A stretch of DNA of 64,000 nucleotides from Albula goreensis (Eukaryota; Chordata; Actinopteri; Albuliformes; Albulidae), in contig CM040748.1 of NCBI GenBank assembly GCA_022829145.1, positions 30,952,501 to 31,016,500 on the forward strand. The letters run 5' to 3'. Below are positions 47,641-60,209 of this stretch, piece by piece. How positions within the stretch are numbered: the stretch's first letter is position 1; the number at the start of each line of letters is the position of its first letter. The notes under the pieces were generated by a model. The model saw nothing but the letters and a program-made list of their open reading frames with translations, did no database searches and was not told the origin of the DNA. The position numbers were made by a program, and so were the translations under genes.

Positions 47641-49573
47641 TTGACGTTGACCTTTCCAAATCCACATTTTTGAATTATTCTCTCATTGTTTTTTTTTTTC
47701 TTTTCAAAACGGTAATTCATTGAAATGAAGGGCACACGTTTACAACTTTAAAATCATATTCAGTTTATTTAGCAAGAAGTTCCTTCAAAAATACCTTAGT
47801 AGACTAAAATTAGACATTTTGTTTTTATTTTACTGAATGTAGAATCTCCATTTTTCAAATTTCTTAAGAAATCATCACAGACCCACAACCCCCAGAAAAT
47901 ATAATTATCTAAGTTGTTACAGCACTCGATGATTTTAAATGCTATTATACTTATTTACTGCTTCCAAATCCCCTTAAAATTGTCTACTAAAAGGTAAATA
48001 GTTATAGCCTTAACCTTTCTCATTTAGAACATTGCTGTGTTTTCTATAAAGCAGCTCTTTTTTTCTTTATGAGTTTTCATGGATCGCACCAATGAAGTTT
48101 ATAGATAATAAACCTCGATCGCTGTACTAGTGTGATTTCAGTGCCAATGTTTGCCTTCAGCAATGAAGTTTCGTACTATGTGTCGACTTGTCCGAGACAG
48201 CCCTGGCAAAAGGAGGCAGGGTTGGGTCAGCTATCTAGTGTGGGGCAGACGAAAAAAAAATATGGCATTTTAGCGCTTGCCAGAAAGACGTGAACGACAG
48301 ACACGAAAACACCACTATCTTGACAACCTACTGTGGCTATAATACGATTGCTTGCACAACAAAACAACCGAATATAATTAGATTTGACAGGTAATGTATT
48401 TCCTTATTAATACGTGACACGATGTGAACTGGGAGATCAATTTGAAATGAAGTGCAGCCTATTTGCCAACAATGTGCGGGCGATTTTAACCTGTAGCCTA
48501 TGACATCGCTCTTTGACTCTCACGAATGTTGTTACCGTGTTATATATACTTAAAGAGGCCTAAAGGCCTAATGATTTTAACATTTTGAGAGCCAATTCTT
48601 GTTTCTAAAGCTTTAAATTAAACATTTGGATAAAACAAAAATAGGGCTAAAATTCCAGGTGTTTACTTTTTAACACCATCAAAGATACTGCGCTGCAGTA
48701 TTTCTTTCCGGGTTGTTCTGGGGTCATTAGTTCAATTTTCTTAAAACAAAAGTATTGCTGCAAGGTGGTGACACTCACCATTCAGTGAACGTTTTTTCTC
48801 TTCTTATAGTTTTTATTCATCGCTGCGGTTTTACTAGGTGAAAAAAATGGCTTTGCTCGCTGTTTTTTTCCCCACAATGTTTCTGATTCAGCCAGTGCCC
48901 TCAAGGGGGAAACTAAATAGCTGAGGATAACAACTTGGCTGTTGGCCGTGATAAAGACTGTGTGAGACGCACGTAGCCTTGTTTCAGGTAAATAAAGGAT
49001 TTACCGATATAGTTATCCCCCAGTTCACTAAATATTTCTCATTTACATCGTATCTGGCCCATAAAACATTTAAAAACTGTAAGGAAACGTGGCGTACTTT
49101 TTTTATAACAATGCATTCTGAAATTATTACATAAACAAGGTCCCACGAACCTTAAACTGTGGACAATCTACATTAAGGTATTCTTTGCTATATGGCTAAA
49201 TTGAAAAGTTTGATTTATTTCCTAATGAATTACGTTAGTTTGCATTTTAACATGCTTGCGTAAGATATAATTTCTAATTGAATGTGATGCTGAATATTCC
49301 TCCACCTTAGAAGGACTATCGGTATCTGAGGCACAGGATGTGGAGTTAATATATGTATTTAATCGTGTACATTCTGGATGGCAACTCAAGAATGTCACTT
49401 TGATATGTATATATTTTGCAATCAACAAGTGATGTTATTTTTTCCTCAAATAGGGTGGATTTTTGACATGAACGTGCACATCTAATAAATAATTGTTATT
49501 GTATAGGCCATGTGCACGTCCAGACATTTATATTCTTGAAATAACCACTGGCAGTTGTTTCTAAATATTATCA

Positions 49574-50317
49574 ATGAATCGTCTATCCAAGAAAGTGTCA
49601 TTTCTAAGCAAACATTGCGTGGCTATACATAGCCTATTTTATACAACATTTGTAAAGATGTTTACTAGGCAACATGTGTCACATTTCGATACAGGTACAT
49701 TTAGAAATAAATACACAAAATGCAGGGTGTACTCAGAGGCTATTAGAAATCTTCATAAATCCCCCAAAATACTAACAGAAGGCCTTTATTTATGGATAAT
49801 GTTTCCAAAGACTAAATTTAGTGCACGGTATTCCTTTTCTGTGTTTGCACGACTGTGGCCTTGCATATATGAAGAGTTAACACCATGTATAGGCTACGGC
49901 ACACACGGCCAAAGTCAGATTTATTTTCACTTCGCGCTGACATTTGTAAACGATTGCCTTGTGCCTGAAACTCCTGCAACCCAGTCTAAATCTCGTTTCT
50001 CATCTCTTTCTCTGGCTGAGCGGACAGTGGCTTTGCCTATGTACGGGAATAATGTCCCGCGGTATTGTCTTCGCCGTCTGACTCATTTCAATATTATCAT
50101 AGTTCACCGTCAGGTGCTTCTGCGGGGCACGCCAGGATCAAAGCGCGGGGAGAACATAAGTGGGTATTGTTCGACTGAAACACAATACTTCATAACAAGA
50201 GAAAGAAGTCGGGGAGAGGATGCTGACTGCGTTTTGGCATTCTACAGACAAGCGCGTATTATCACGGAGAACAGGTGGGGGTCGATCAGATCTCCGGGGC
50301 GTCTCATTAAAGACTAA
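49574..50317 (+). other. Longest open reading frame outside meis, 247 codons, no recognised family
   Basis: ATG to TAA without interruption. The conceptual protein is basic, has no signal peptide, repeat, zinc-finger, homeodomain or membrane pattern I recognise, and its codon use looks like the local base composition. The left half is AT-rich, while from about 49900 the DNA becomes CpG-richer, which removes stop codons. No paired splice sites or poly(A) signal could be tied to it. Possibly a fortuitous frame in a regulatory block or part of a non-coding RNA. Confidence 0.15.
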
Positions 50318-50640
50318 CACAGTCGCTATTATTGGATCGGATCTCATCAGGTGAAGCGAGGAGCCGAGCGGACGTACCATCCGCTGACACTCGAAACAGC
50401 CCTGCCTTGTTTTGACCTTGGAAAGGCACTGCCAAGGTGACCTCCAATTCATCCGTATTCCCGCGCCGTGTGACTGAACTGTGGATACAGCTGAGAATGG
50501 GAGATAGAGAGAAAAACGAGCCGGGTGACGGTGTCAGGAGCGGCAGGGAAAGAGATAGGTGCAAGGGGGGTGGGTACACGGAAATTCTGAGCGGTGCAGG
50601 AGTTGACCGAAAAGGCAATGCAGACTAAACCTGAAACGCG
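49980..50640. promoter_or_regulatory. Candidate CpG-rich block, possible promoter of a non-coding transcript
   Basis: CpG density rises sharply here (AAAGCGCGGGGAGAACA, GAAGCGAGGAGCCGAGCGG, CCCGCGCCGTGTGACTG). TCATCAG|GTGAAG at 50345-50356 is a usable splice-donor match on the plus strand. TTGACCTTGGAAAGGCACTG and GCCAAGGTGACCTCC contain nuclear-receptor half-sites. No TATA box was seen at a convincing distance. Confidence 0.3.
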
Positions 50641-50774
50641 TTTGAGCAAAAATACATAAATAAATAAATAATAGTTCAACCTTTCACTGTACAAAAGTCC
50701 CCTCAACACCTTTGGGACTGCGTTCAGAGCATACCCGATACTCTCTTTCACATAATATTCCGTTTACATTTTTC

Positions 50775-50798
50775 AAAAAAAAAAAAAAAAAAAAAAAA
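50775..50798. repeat. A24 homopolymer
   Basis: Uninterrupted run of 24 A. No retroposon body or target duplication recognised on its left. Confidence 0.9.
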
Positions 50799-53152
50799 GG
50801 AAAAGCAAATAATACAGGCGACCTAGTGTGCTGTGTATTGTGTACGCTACACTCTTCTATGTTTTATAATGCATTTTAGTGCTCACACATTTATTCATTT
50901 TCCAGGTCAGACATATTTAATGTAACATTCTAAGTATTCATTAAAGATAATTCAGGAGATGCAGGCTGCATTTCTCAACTTTCCCTACTGTTATTTGAAT
51001 GACATAATTGATGTAAAATTGTGCGCAGGAATAATAATGATACATATAATAAACATTATTCATTTTAAGGTCTGCATATGTTACTTATAAAACAGAAATG
51101 ATTAAAAACTAGAGAGAAAAAGAATTCACACACACTGAAAGTGAGTTTCCTGGCAACACAGGAATCTAGTGTCCAGATTCCGTAGTCTTTGCACATCCAT
51201 GAGAGGGAGTCATAAATTTGGAGCTGCCCGTGTAGGGTTTGGTTCGCTCTTCAATTCGCCCATATCGGTTCCGTTTGAGAATTAAAATGCCGAGAGCCAC
51301 CACAGCGGTGCTTTTCACAACTAGCCAGCGCGCATATTTCCTGTTCATTTTACTTCAGACCATGCATCGCTGTGCTTGAGCTCCCTTCTAAATGTGACGA
51401 TATATACACAAATATAAACACACTCTCACTATTTTTTTAATTTAATTATTATTATTTTTATTCGAATGTGCATTTGTAATACACGCAGCTCTTATGTTGC
51501 TAGTGATTACTTCGAGATGTCGCAGATAACTTTAAACAAGTAAGACTGTCCGGTCCTTGATTATATCACCATAATATTACAAAACTGGATTGTTTGGTTT
51601 TTACCATTCCGCTGTCTGTTGCTGTATCAGCAACGCTGAATTTTTGCAGTAGGCGTTTAAAACAATGTGTGATTGCAATATGGTAGAAAATAATGATAAT
51701 AAATCTCACAAATTAACAAAATGCTTTCAAAAGCTTGAAGTAGAGATACCATTTCGATTACATTTAAGTGTCTAAAATTAAATTTTAAACGTACATAAAT
51801 TCTGTTTTAACAGAGTAAAGATAAATTGTTGCCGTTCTAAGGCAGATAAAACTCAGTTCATCAGTGTGGTTTGGTTTATGACGTGTTGGAAGGAATTTTG
51901 TATTAATTCTAAATCAACAATATGAGAAATATGAAATACATTAATAACATAGAATAAAGGGCTCATCTTCCATTACTGAAATGTATGAATGGTTTAGTCA
52001 CTGTGCTTATAATGGAGAGCTGAAATGAAGGACACAACTGCACATGTGACCTGAATAATATTTAGCAGGGGAAAATATAATGATGCTAATGAAATTAAAG
52101 CAATGGTGGTTAGCAATTAATATTATGACTTTGAAAAATTACCATGCGCTGGACATAAAACAAAACACCAACACCACCTATGTGTTAGACATTGTTTCAA
52201 AGTTGTAGTAGCAGCAGTAGTAATAGCTGTTTTTTTTCAGTTGCTGTTGTATGTCATTGTCACCTCCCACAAGCTAAATGTTTAATAAAATATTTAGGTA
52301 TAACAGCTCTCTTGCTTTTGCCTCATTTAGGCATTGTAGTAAAATGTGAGTCTTGCCTTTGAAGCTGAAGCTTTATCGACTCCAGCCCAAAAGAGAGACG
52401 AAATGTGATACTATGACTTAATTTTCCTGGATCCCCTCTATCGGCTCAAGGATCTACAGTTATCACTATGCGAAACAGACTGTCTGAAGCGTAGTCATTT
52501 AACTGTTACTTTTGGCAAAGTCGGAACATTAGCCCTCTCGTGGAAGGCTTTCAAGCAGTGACAAATATCTTTTCCATTCATACCTCACGAAAATTACATT
52601 ATTTCAAAAGACAGTGAAGTAAGATCTCTATCAGCTTTACCCAAAACTTGGAAAAGGTAAACATAATTTTCACCCTGCTTCTGTTTTTTTTGTTCCCTCA
52701 TAGTTACGTTCATTATGTTAACTGGGTAGATTGCCGTCTAGTTTTTCAACCACAATAACGTCTTTGGCAGTGTAAATTATTCACAAGTCGTAGCTTATAA
52801 TAGGTTTCCTAAACACCTATCCAAACAGCCAGATGCCATGGCCCCATTCAGATCAGCAGGGCATTTTTCATGGTTAGCGGAAATTGTGTAGCTGAAGCCA
52901 TTGCATGTAAATGAATGTTTGCTTTCTTCTTTGGCCCTTATTCTTTTGTTCAATTTTCTTTTCTTTACCACCCCTTTTGGCCAGATGTTACACAAATCAA
53001 GCGGTCTATTCTGTTATCTCTGAGTCGGAACCAGATAGAATCTTCCTTGAAGGTATTGCTGGAGATGATGAGCTTGCCGTGTGGGTAAATGACGATTTGG
53101 CATCTCTTGGCTGCGGAATCCATGGTTGGGTCTCATTGATCAATCCATTCTA

Positions 53153-53175
53153 GACACACACACACACACACACAC
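53153..53175. repeat. (AC)n microsatellite
   Basis: Perfect AC run of about 23 bases. Confidence 0.9.
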
Positions 53176-53994
53176 AGAAACCCTGCCACCCCTATCCCAT
53201 GAGATAATGCAATTACAAACATCAATAAGAAACTGCTAGAGGAATCATTATGAGGTGACAGTGATAAATGGTGCTGCAGAAAATAGCGTAGTTTTCTCTA
53301 ACAATCCTCAGGCCCAGGGGCTTTTTAGACAGAGCATGGTCGCCAAGGAAACTTATGACATCCAAAATGGCCGTAATGCAGGACTGAGCTGTCCTCTCCA
53401 TTCTTCTTACCTCCTGGTCCCTTACTCAAGACTCTCCTCAGTCCTGGTGTTTTAGTCAGCGTCTGAGTTTTAGTCTGTTTTTAGTCAAGCATTAGCACCA
53501 CACTGTATGACAAGTCATAAGGGATGGGCACCCTTTAAATATCAGCACAAAGGTCAAGGAAACTGCTCATTTAATGAGATACTACATGCTTTCATTCGCT
53601 CAGAACTTGACTGTCCTTTTGTGATGATTCACGTTCACTTACCTCAATATCTACATTTTGTCGTTGATGTTGTTTTGTGTGTCTATGTTTGTTTATGGGT
53701 CAGATTATACATTTAATTTACTATCCTTAACTATCACACTATTAATTATAAATCCCCAAACATATCTTGAAGACCAGGAATTGCTGGATAGTCAAATAAA
53801 AAAAAAGGATATTCTTTTGTTTGCCAGGTTTAGTGATGTGCATTGTCAAATTAGCTGAAAGTGAAACTGTTTAAAGGGTTGGTAAATAAACTCACCAAAA
53901 ACACCCAGCAAGTGGTGCATTTAACTGGCTTTTATATCTTGAGCTCAACCAGCCAGCTGGGAACCATCAAGTGCTGCTAGCTAGTACATCCGTT

Positions 53995-54075
53995 ATGCAG
54001 AAAGACATGGTTTCTTCAAAGAACCCATAGAGGAACCTTGAAAAAGGTGCTTCTTCAGGATAGTTACACCCTTAG
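53995..54075. repeat. Second, shorter GGTTCT/AGAACC-type repeat fragment
   Basis: CATGGTTTCTTCAAAGAACC, CATAGAGGAACCTTGAAAAA, GGTGCTTCTTC and a TTACACCCTTAG end show the same alternating AGAACC / GGTTCT vocabulary as the element at 32803-33008. Likely the same family, truncated. Confidence 0.4.
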
Positions 54076-55452
54076 CATAGCTGTGTATCACCACATAGAA
54101 TCAGGCCTTTTAGTGTACAGGTGACGTTGCTTGTGCAATGCCATATGAAGGTGTAAAACTCATCATAACAAACCTCCACAGGCTGAAATTTCCACGGAAA
54201 GCCTTCCTTTAAAAACCCTTTCAGGCCATCCGTGGAACATACTACAGAAAAGGTTTTAGCTTAACAAATATTAATAATAAATGAAGGCAAGGTGTATCTC
54301 ACCTCAAATGTAGTTTTAAAGAGACACAAAAGGTACGAGTTGTTTCCAGACGACTGGACGTGGAGATAACCACCTGTCAGCAATGACAAGTACAACTGGC
54401 TGGAAAAACAAGGGGTTTCGTGCCTGAGCTAGCTTTGCTCCACACATGTTTTTAAACACCTCAATTCTGTCTTAAATAGCTCCCATGCCTCAAAACCACC
54501 AGCAAAACAGTTGTTTTTTTTATCAAAAGCATGTAGTTTCACAATTGCTATTTAGTCTCAAGTCTACTGTGCAGGAGAATCAGGATTAAAGCCAAATGCA
54601 CTATAAATGTGAAGATTCTGGAAAATTACGGCAGAGATTGTCATCACTACAGATGACAAGGCCTGTGTCAAAAAATTAATTCTTTTTCATCATTTTGCAG
54701 AGAATATCCTACATATGCATTCTGATTGAAATGTCCATACCTACAGGTATAAGATGAACTATAGGATACTTAGGTATGTATAACCAAATACTGTATTATA
54801 AGAAAATTATGTATCAGCTAGGTCAAAAGACTTATTAGAATCAATTATATGTTCTGTGTTTTGTGCATAATGTACATGTAATGAAGCAAAAGAACGAGCA
54901 TATTTGTTTTTTTTTTTTGCTTTTCTAAATTGTAACCATAAAGGACTGAGCACATTTTGGGTGTGTCGCACAGCAAGCTTAGTCATAGATGTTCAGGCTT
55001 CGGGCAAATTACTCTTCAAACATTTATACCATAATATGAAGATAACATCAGCAATTTTATAACTTATTTGCCTCTCATTTTAGGTTTACATTTTTGTTGT
55101 TTTGTCTGTCCAGGTCAGAATTTAATACATTGGAAAGTTGTATTCTACAGAATAGTGTCTGTGCCTTAGAATGATATTTAAATTTTGTAGGAAAGATTGA
55201 ATACAATCACCTAGCCTGAAAAGTGTAGCTGTATAAAATGTAATAAATATGTATTTCAGGGGAGAAATGGCATGGGTCCTGATTTTTAAAGATCTTGTTA
55301 CTTAATTTTCTCTTCAGATGACGTATTCCAGAATGGTACATTTTTTTCCACCATGGAAACCTGGGGGAGAGAGGCTTGTTGCCAAGACTAAGTGTCGATT
55401 TATTCATGTAATTCATCAGCTCTGAAAAAGACTGTATTTCCTTCATGGTTTC

Positions 55453-55640
55453 GCACACACACACACACACACACACACATGGGAGGGAGAAAGAGAGAGC
55501 GAGAGAGAGGTGCACACACACACAACCAGAAAAAACACATATACATGTAGACACAAACAAAGAGTCGTATACACACATAGGACCACAAACATGAAGAAAC
55601 ACACGGAGACTTATGCACATTCAGAAACACACACAATGCC
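55453..55640. repeat. (AC)n microsatellite and flanking CA-rich tract
   Basis: Perfect AC run at 55453-55479, a GAGAGA stretch at 55494-55508, then irregular ACACAC sequence to about 55640. Confidence 0.9.
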
Positions 55641-56993
55641 AAACACAACCACAGACGTTACCGCAATATCGTGTGAATGTAAAAAAATAATGTGCATGAT
55701 GACTGAAACAGATTGAGAGTCCGTTGCAAAGCTCGGCTCACCAGTGACAAGTCTCCCATTTTATGAGGCAGAGAAAGTATAGAATGCTGGTCTGTGTGTT
55801 ATTGGTCAAGACTAACCGCAAAATGTGTGTATTAAAGGGGAGAGTGACAGCAAACCTGCAGTTTGTCTGGTCCACTTCTGTTGTTGTGGGAGGAGGCATG
55901 TCATGTTCAGGGCACCACTGAGCCAACAGTAGACAAGATCTTTGATTCGTCACTTTTTCAGTTCACATTGTGGACAGTGTGTGTTTACATATAAAATTTC
56001 TTCATTATGAAACTATGTGTATTATTCTGTGTGCAAAATGTACATTGTAACTGAATGGGAAGTCCTTTGCAGGCAGTTTTGTGTAACCTTTTTCATTTCC
56101 TACTGAACATTTGTGTTGTCTCAACTGAGTTTAGCAATGCCAGTTTCATTAGCAATTAACAAACTGTCAAGTGCATGATAATCAACACAGTAACTTGATA
56201 TATTTTTTTATATTTAATATCGTTTCCAATGAACAGTGAGAACTGTGGTTAAAATGAATAATAATTATAGGATTGTTTCACTGGCGTCATACAGTTATGA
56301 ATAGCATTATTATAGGAACATTCGATCCGTTTGGCATGCTTTCAGAAATGTATCTAACACGTGTCTTATTGAACTAAACATGGAAAACAATGCAAAGGCT
56401 TTTTTCTTTTGTGTTTTCACACCTTTTTTCCGTGGCATTCTTCCCAGTCAACTAGCTCCTTTTATTATTCCAATTTGGTGAAGCAGTTGAAATGCCAGGA
56501 CTTGTACAAAACCTAATTTCCAAAAGCATTGCATTTCATTTTTGCCAAGAAAATCTAATACGTTTTTGCTATGTTGTATAAGACCCTGGCCATCTTGACA
56601 CCCACATAGTGGAGGACTGGGAGGACCTGAACTTTAACTTTTGCAATAGATATTAATTTACCATTGTATTTGTGTATGATACCATACCTGATACATTATA
56701 TTCCTAAATACTAAATACCTAGTCCATATATGTACAATTTATTTATTTGTTGCGGTACTTCATGTTCTGTTAAAAAGTGGTGTAGTGGTGTTTAAAGTGA
56801 ATGAATGTGTGTGGAGAGCTTAGGCTTGGTCTATCCGCCTTCCTGCATATCGGTTGTCAGCTATATAATCCACTAAATATTCTCATTGTAAGTTATTTAT
56901 TTTACATTATCCTGTAGTGCAAGATATGTTAGCAGTATATATAGAATGATCAACTATATATGCATTTATCAAATGTAAATACAATGTTGTAAA

Positions 56994-57103
56994 TATTATT
57001 ATTGTTATTATTAATATTATTAGTAATTATAATAATAATAACATGAATACTATTAATAATATTATTAACATTATTATTGTCATGTTGTTGTTGTTGTTGT
57101 TGT
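56994..57103. repeat. (TTA)/(TAA) and (TTG)n simple repeats
   Basis: Degenerate ATT/AAT repeats, partly inverted and so able to fold back, run to 57080. A (GTT)6-7 run follows at 57084-57103. Confidence 0.85.
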
Positions 57104-57289
57104 AGGTCTCAATTCCAAAAGTATAAAGTAACCCCGCGTTAGCCATTGTGTTATCTGTATCTGTCGAAATTCCAGTGTTTCCGTTTTGTCCATTTTTTCA
57201 ACAACTCCTAAACGTAGTTTTAAACGTACTTAATGTTGTTTAGAAGCACATTACTGTACAAATAAAATAGGGCGGTTGCAGACAGTTTT

Positions 57290-57560
57290 CCAGATCCCCT
57301 AAAGATGGCAGTCAAACATGGGATTTTTCCTGCTCCGGTCTCCAGAGCTCCAAGCTGCACGAGGCTCAGGAATTCACGGCACCCAGCCCTAAATCGAGAA
57401 GAGGAACGGCGTAATTAAAACGTCGCCAGACTTTAAAGATCGCACTTCTTTAAGTCTAAAAAGCATTCAGTTAGGACCGAGGAGAGAAAGAGAATCAAAA
57501 TCGTTGTAAAAAGAAAAAGAAGAAGAAAAAATACTGGCCCCGGCAAACTGAAAGGTGTGA
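57290..57560. promoter_or_regulatory. Candidate regulatory block near the presumed gene end
   Basis: Unique sequence with CpGs and GGCGTAATTAAAACGTCGCC (57409), flanked by A-rich GAAAAAGAAGAAG. About 1.4 kb beyond the proposed meis poly(A) site. Confidence 0.3.
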
Positions 57561-58210
57561 AAGGAACATTGATTTAGATGTAGGTTTTTGTTTACGCAGC
57601 AACCGTGCCTTAAAAAAAACAATATACATCGTATACGATAAGATTTAGCGTTTTGCGGATTTTTCCCCCCATCAAATGAAAATGAATCAATTTAAAGAAA
57701 ACTTCCCTTTTGTTGCAAGTGGATTTTTATGCCTTCGGCTGTGAAATTTGGTGTATCCAGGGAACTCCAGGCAGACTGAGAATACAGAACTTAAACCCTT
57801 CTTAACAGGGGCCATTGACTGGGTGCAATAAGGCGTGAGGGGGAACTAATCTTCCCATTTAAGTGTTTGTGGCAATTTTATTTAAATGAATTTTAATGCT
57901 AAACGAGGGATAATTCCCTATTTGTATCCGGACTACACCCCTCCCTCTCTTACGCTCTCCGTCCTCCATTGAACAGAATTCCTACATCATACGGGCACAT
58001 CAACACATTTGTTGCACATTAAGCAAAACCCGCGTGTAGCAAAAGTACTGTCTGAAGACACCCCAGAAAGTGAGATGGCAAAATTTGAACACAATTTGTG
58101 TAAATATACACTTCCCATGGTCCCTTGAAACAAGGAATCTATGAAAATCATTAAACATAAATTATGAAAAGCATCAATCATCTAGCATAGGCCTCAAAAT
58201 GAGGCTTATA

Positions 58211-58245
58211 GGTTATTAGGTACTGCCAGTGGTGGCGCAGTGCTT
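58211..58245 (+). mobile_element. Possible short SINE-head fragment
   Basis: AGTGGTGGCGCAGTGCTTCC resembles the first 20 bases of tRNA-type SINEs (GGTGGCGCAGTGGTT), but the B-box half is not evident after it. Weak; chance similarity cannot be excluded. Confidence 0.25.
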
Positions 58246-58586
58246 CCTTACACAGGGAGTGTTGATTTTGAAAACATTTTAATCACAGTCAAGTGCGTTG
58301 TAGAGCAGATTTCTTAAATCTCTCACTGTAGTGACATGGGGCCTGAAGAGGCAGGATGTTTGAACTCCTCTCCTCTCTTCTCTCACACTCTGCTCTTCTT
58401 TCTAGTTACGGAGGCCCAGCAGGGACACTAATCGCTCTAATGTTCACTGGTCCTCTTACTGCTCCCAAAGCATAACTTAACACCACACAACCTTGAACAC
58501 AGGCAGAAATGCTCAGAGCATGCAACTTTAGCATAGCATCATCGAAAAAGGGAAATTATTCTAGTGTTTCCAACAGTTTTGCCCAA

Positions 58587-58640
58587 TAATAATAATAGTA
58601 ATTATAATAAAATAATAATAATCATAATAATAATAATAAA
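58587..58640. repeat. (AAT)n simple repeat
   Basis: AATAATAATAGTAATTATAA followed by further AATAAT units. It lies beyond the presumed end of the meis 3'UTR. Confidence 0.85.
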
Positions 58641-58984
58641 TTAACTGCATCTGTATTTCCTTTGTGAGCCATACAAGTCCCCACTATGTATTTCTTTCTT
58701 AAATATGTGTAATACATCTGGGTCTGGATTTCATTACAGCAAAACATGCCAACGCTGCCACATCTATACAAAGCCTGAAAGTTAGAAATGAAAATTAAAA
58801 TTAATTCATAATTTGCACACTGGAAAGAAAAAATCCACAAGTATTTATTCAACCACAACAAAAGCCTCAAGTTGATCCCATATAGAGACTTTTTTTCAAG
58901 CAAAGAAACTCAAACCAGACTGATATTGGACATAAAAAAACCAATGCTACAGCAGCCCATTCTTAATCCGGATCTGCTTCTTTC

Positions 58985-60209
58985 CCACAATTTTTTTTTA
59001 TTCTTTATTTACAACGTATACATAAACTCTCCAAGATGGAACCTGGGAAAAGAAATGCATGTAAGTGATGTCCCGCTCAGAAAAAAAGAGGAGTCTTGTT
59101 GATTTAGTTGTGTTTGGGAGAGGCCAGGAAACCTCCTCCAACCCTCCCCTTGCCCATCCCCCTATAACCCCCTCCCCCATGGTTGTTCTGTTGCTTGGGT
59201 CGGAGGACAAACGTGCCCATGTGACCAACGGGCATGTGCCCACGCCTTTCGCTGCGTATGTAGCTTGACATCATTCTTCAGTGACTTTATCCTGAGAGGT
59301 GATACAGTCAGGGTCCATTCAAAGCCTTTTTCGACACTCTCACCCCCTCCCCTTCCCAGTCCTCATCCCCCATTGCATCTGCACAGGTCATTTCAAACAC
59401 GGTAAGTAAATCAATCAGACATGCAAATGTGGGCCTCGGGGTACAGGCGCAAGCGATCATGGATGTACGCAAACCTCAAGACTGGCTGTGGCGTTTCAGA
59501 CCTACTGAGCCAGTGAGTCCGCACACCACAACGAAACCCTCACTGCCACTGGCGGAGGAAAAGTAAGGCGTGTCGACCGGTAGATCGAACTATTCAATTT
59601 ATTATTGTCTTATTTACTTTCAAAAAAAAAAAAAAAATGTGAGGCTAATTCGGGAGGGGAGCGGAAGGGTTCAAAAAGTCTCATGAAAAAATGACACACA
59701 CACATAGTGTGGAAAGAAAAAGAAAAAAGTTCACATCCTTCTTTAAAAAAATCTATAAGAAACAACATAATATGCAGAACAATACAAGAGCATTTACAAT
59801 AATTAATTCTCAGTTCTCGTGAGAGTCCAATGTATTTTTACAACAGTATACAGCATATCGTCCCCCATAACCCCCACCCACCCCCAGGAAGTGATATAGT
59901 TATAATTTCACTCTGTTTTCTGTTCTTTTTTTTTTCCTTTTTTTTCTTCCAGGGTACCTCCTGTGTGAAAAAAAGCGATCCCTGGAAATACAGACATTAG
60001 CTTCCCCTTGGTCCATTTCTGATGCCAAGATTGGAGTTCCTTGCTCGGTCTCTGGTACGAAGCAACGACAGCCAGCACACAAAAAGGTGCTGCTGTCGCA
60101 AAAAAAAAAAAAAGACAGAAAAAGTAAACCAGCTGTAGTTCTGTTTTTGTCCGAGCCGTACGTTTGTAGATAATCCCTTAAAAAAATTAAAAATAAAAAC
60201 ACACACACA
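58985..60209 (-). other. meis1: Probable 3'UTR of the meis gene
   Basis: Immediately after the stop codon comes a short (GT)n run and then T/A-rich sequence with no sustained MEIS-like reading. The stretch is non-repetitive apart from homopolymers (for example an A run at about 59622-59636 on the plus strand). It ends at two closely spaced AATAAA hexamers at 59009-59004 and 59002-58997. MEIS1 3'UTRs are typically of the order of 1 kb, consistent with this end. Earlier AATAAA copies, such as one near 59598, could give shorter messages. The extent is inferred, not seen. Confidence 0.5.
58997..59013 (-). terminator. Paired poly(A) signals overlapped by a Pumilio-type element
   Basis: Minus strand reads TGTAAATAAAGAATAAA. 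It contains two canonical AATAAA hexamers five bases apart plus TGTAAATA (59013-59006), a perfect match to the PUF/Pumilio consensus UGUANAUA. The arrangement lies about 1.2 kb after the stop codon. Cleavage would be expected around 58975-58990. Confidence 0.5.

Larger units (their letters stand above)
44477..49573. other. Gene desert segment
   Basis: 45240-45790 and 45880-46180 are AT-rich and featureless. 47650-48220 is empty. 48230-49030 is unique with some TAAT motifs and a TTTCAG|GTAAAT donor-like match at 48985, but no exon could be built on it. 49040-49570 shows nothing. Confidence 0.5.
50641..58984. other. Gene desert segment adjoining the meis 3' end
   Basis: No exon recognised. 50810-52900 is AT-rich; 52910-53150 holds a short unmatched frame; 54080-55440 and 55740-56980 are AT-rich without features. 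57560-58200 is AT-rich unique sequence. Simple repeats and the SINE-like fragment are listed separately. A second gene's end would be expected beyond the left edge, not here. Confidence 0.5.

Noticed and set aside
50775..50798. A24 run as the tail of a processed retrocopy
   Set aside because: No recognisable gene body to its left and no flanking duplication seen.
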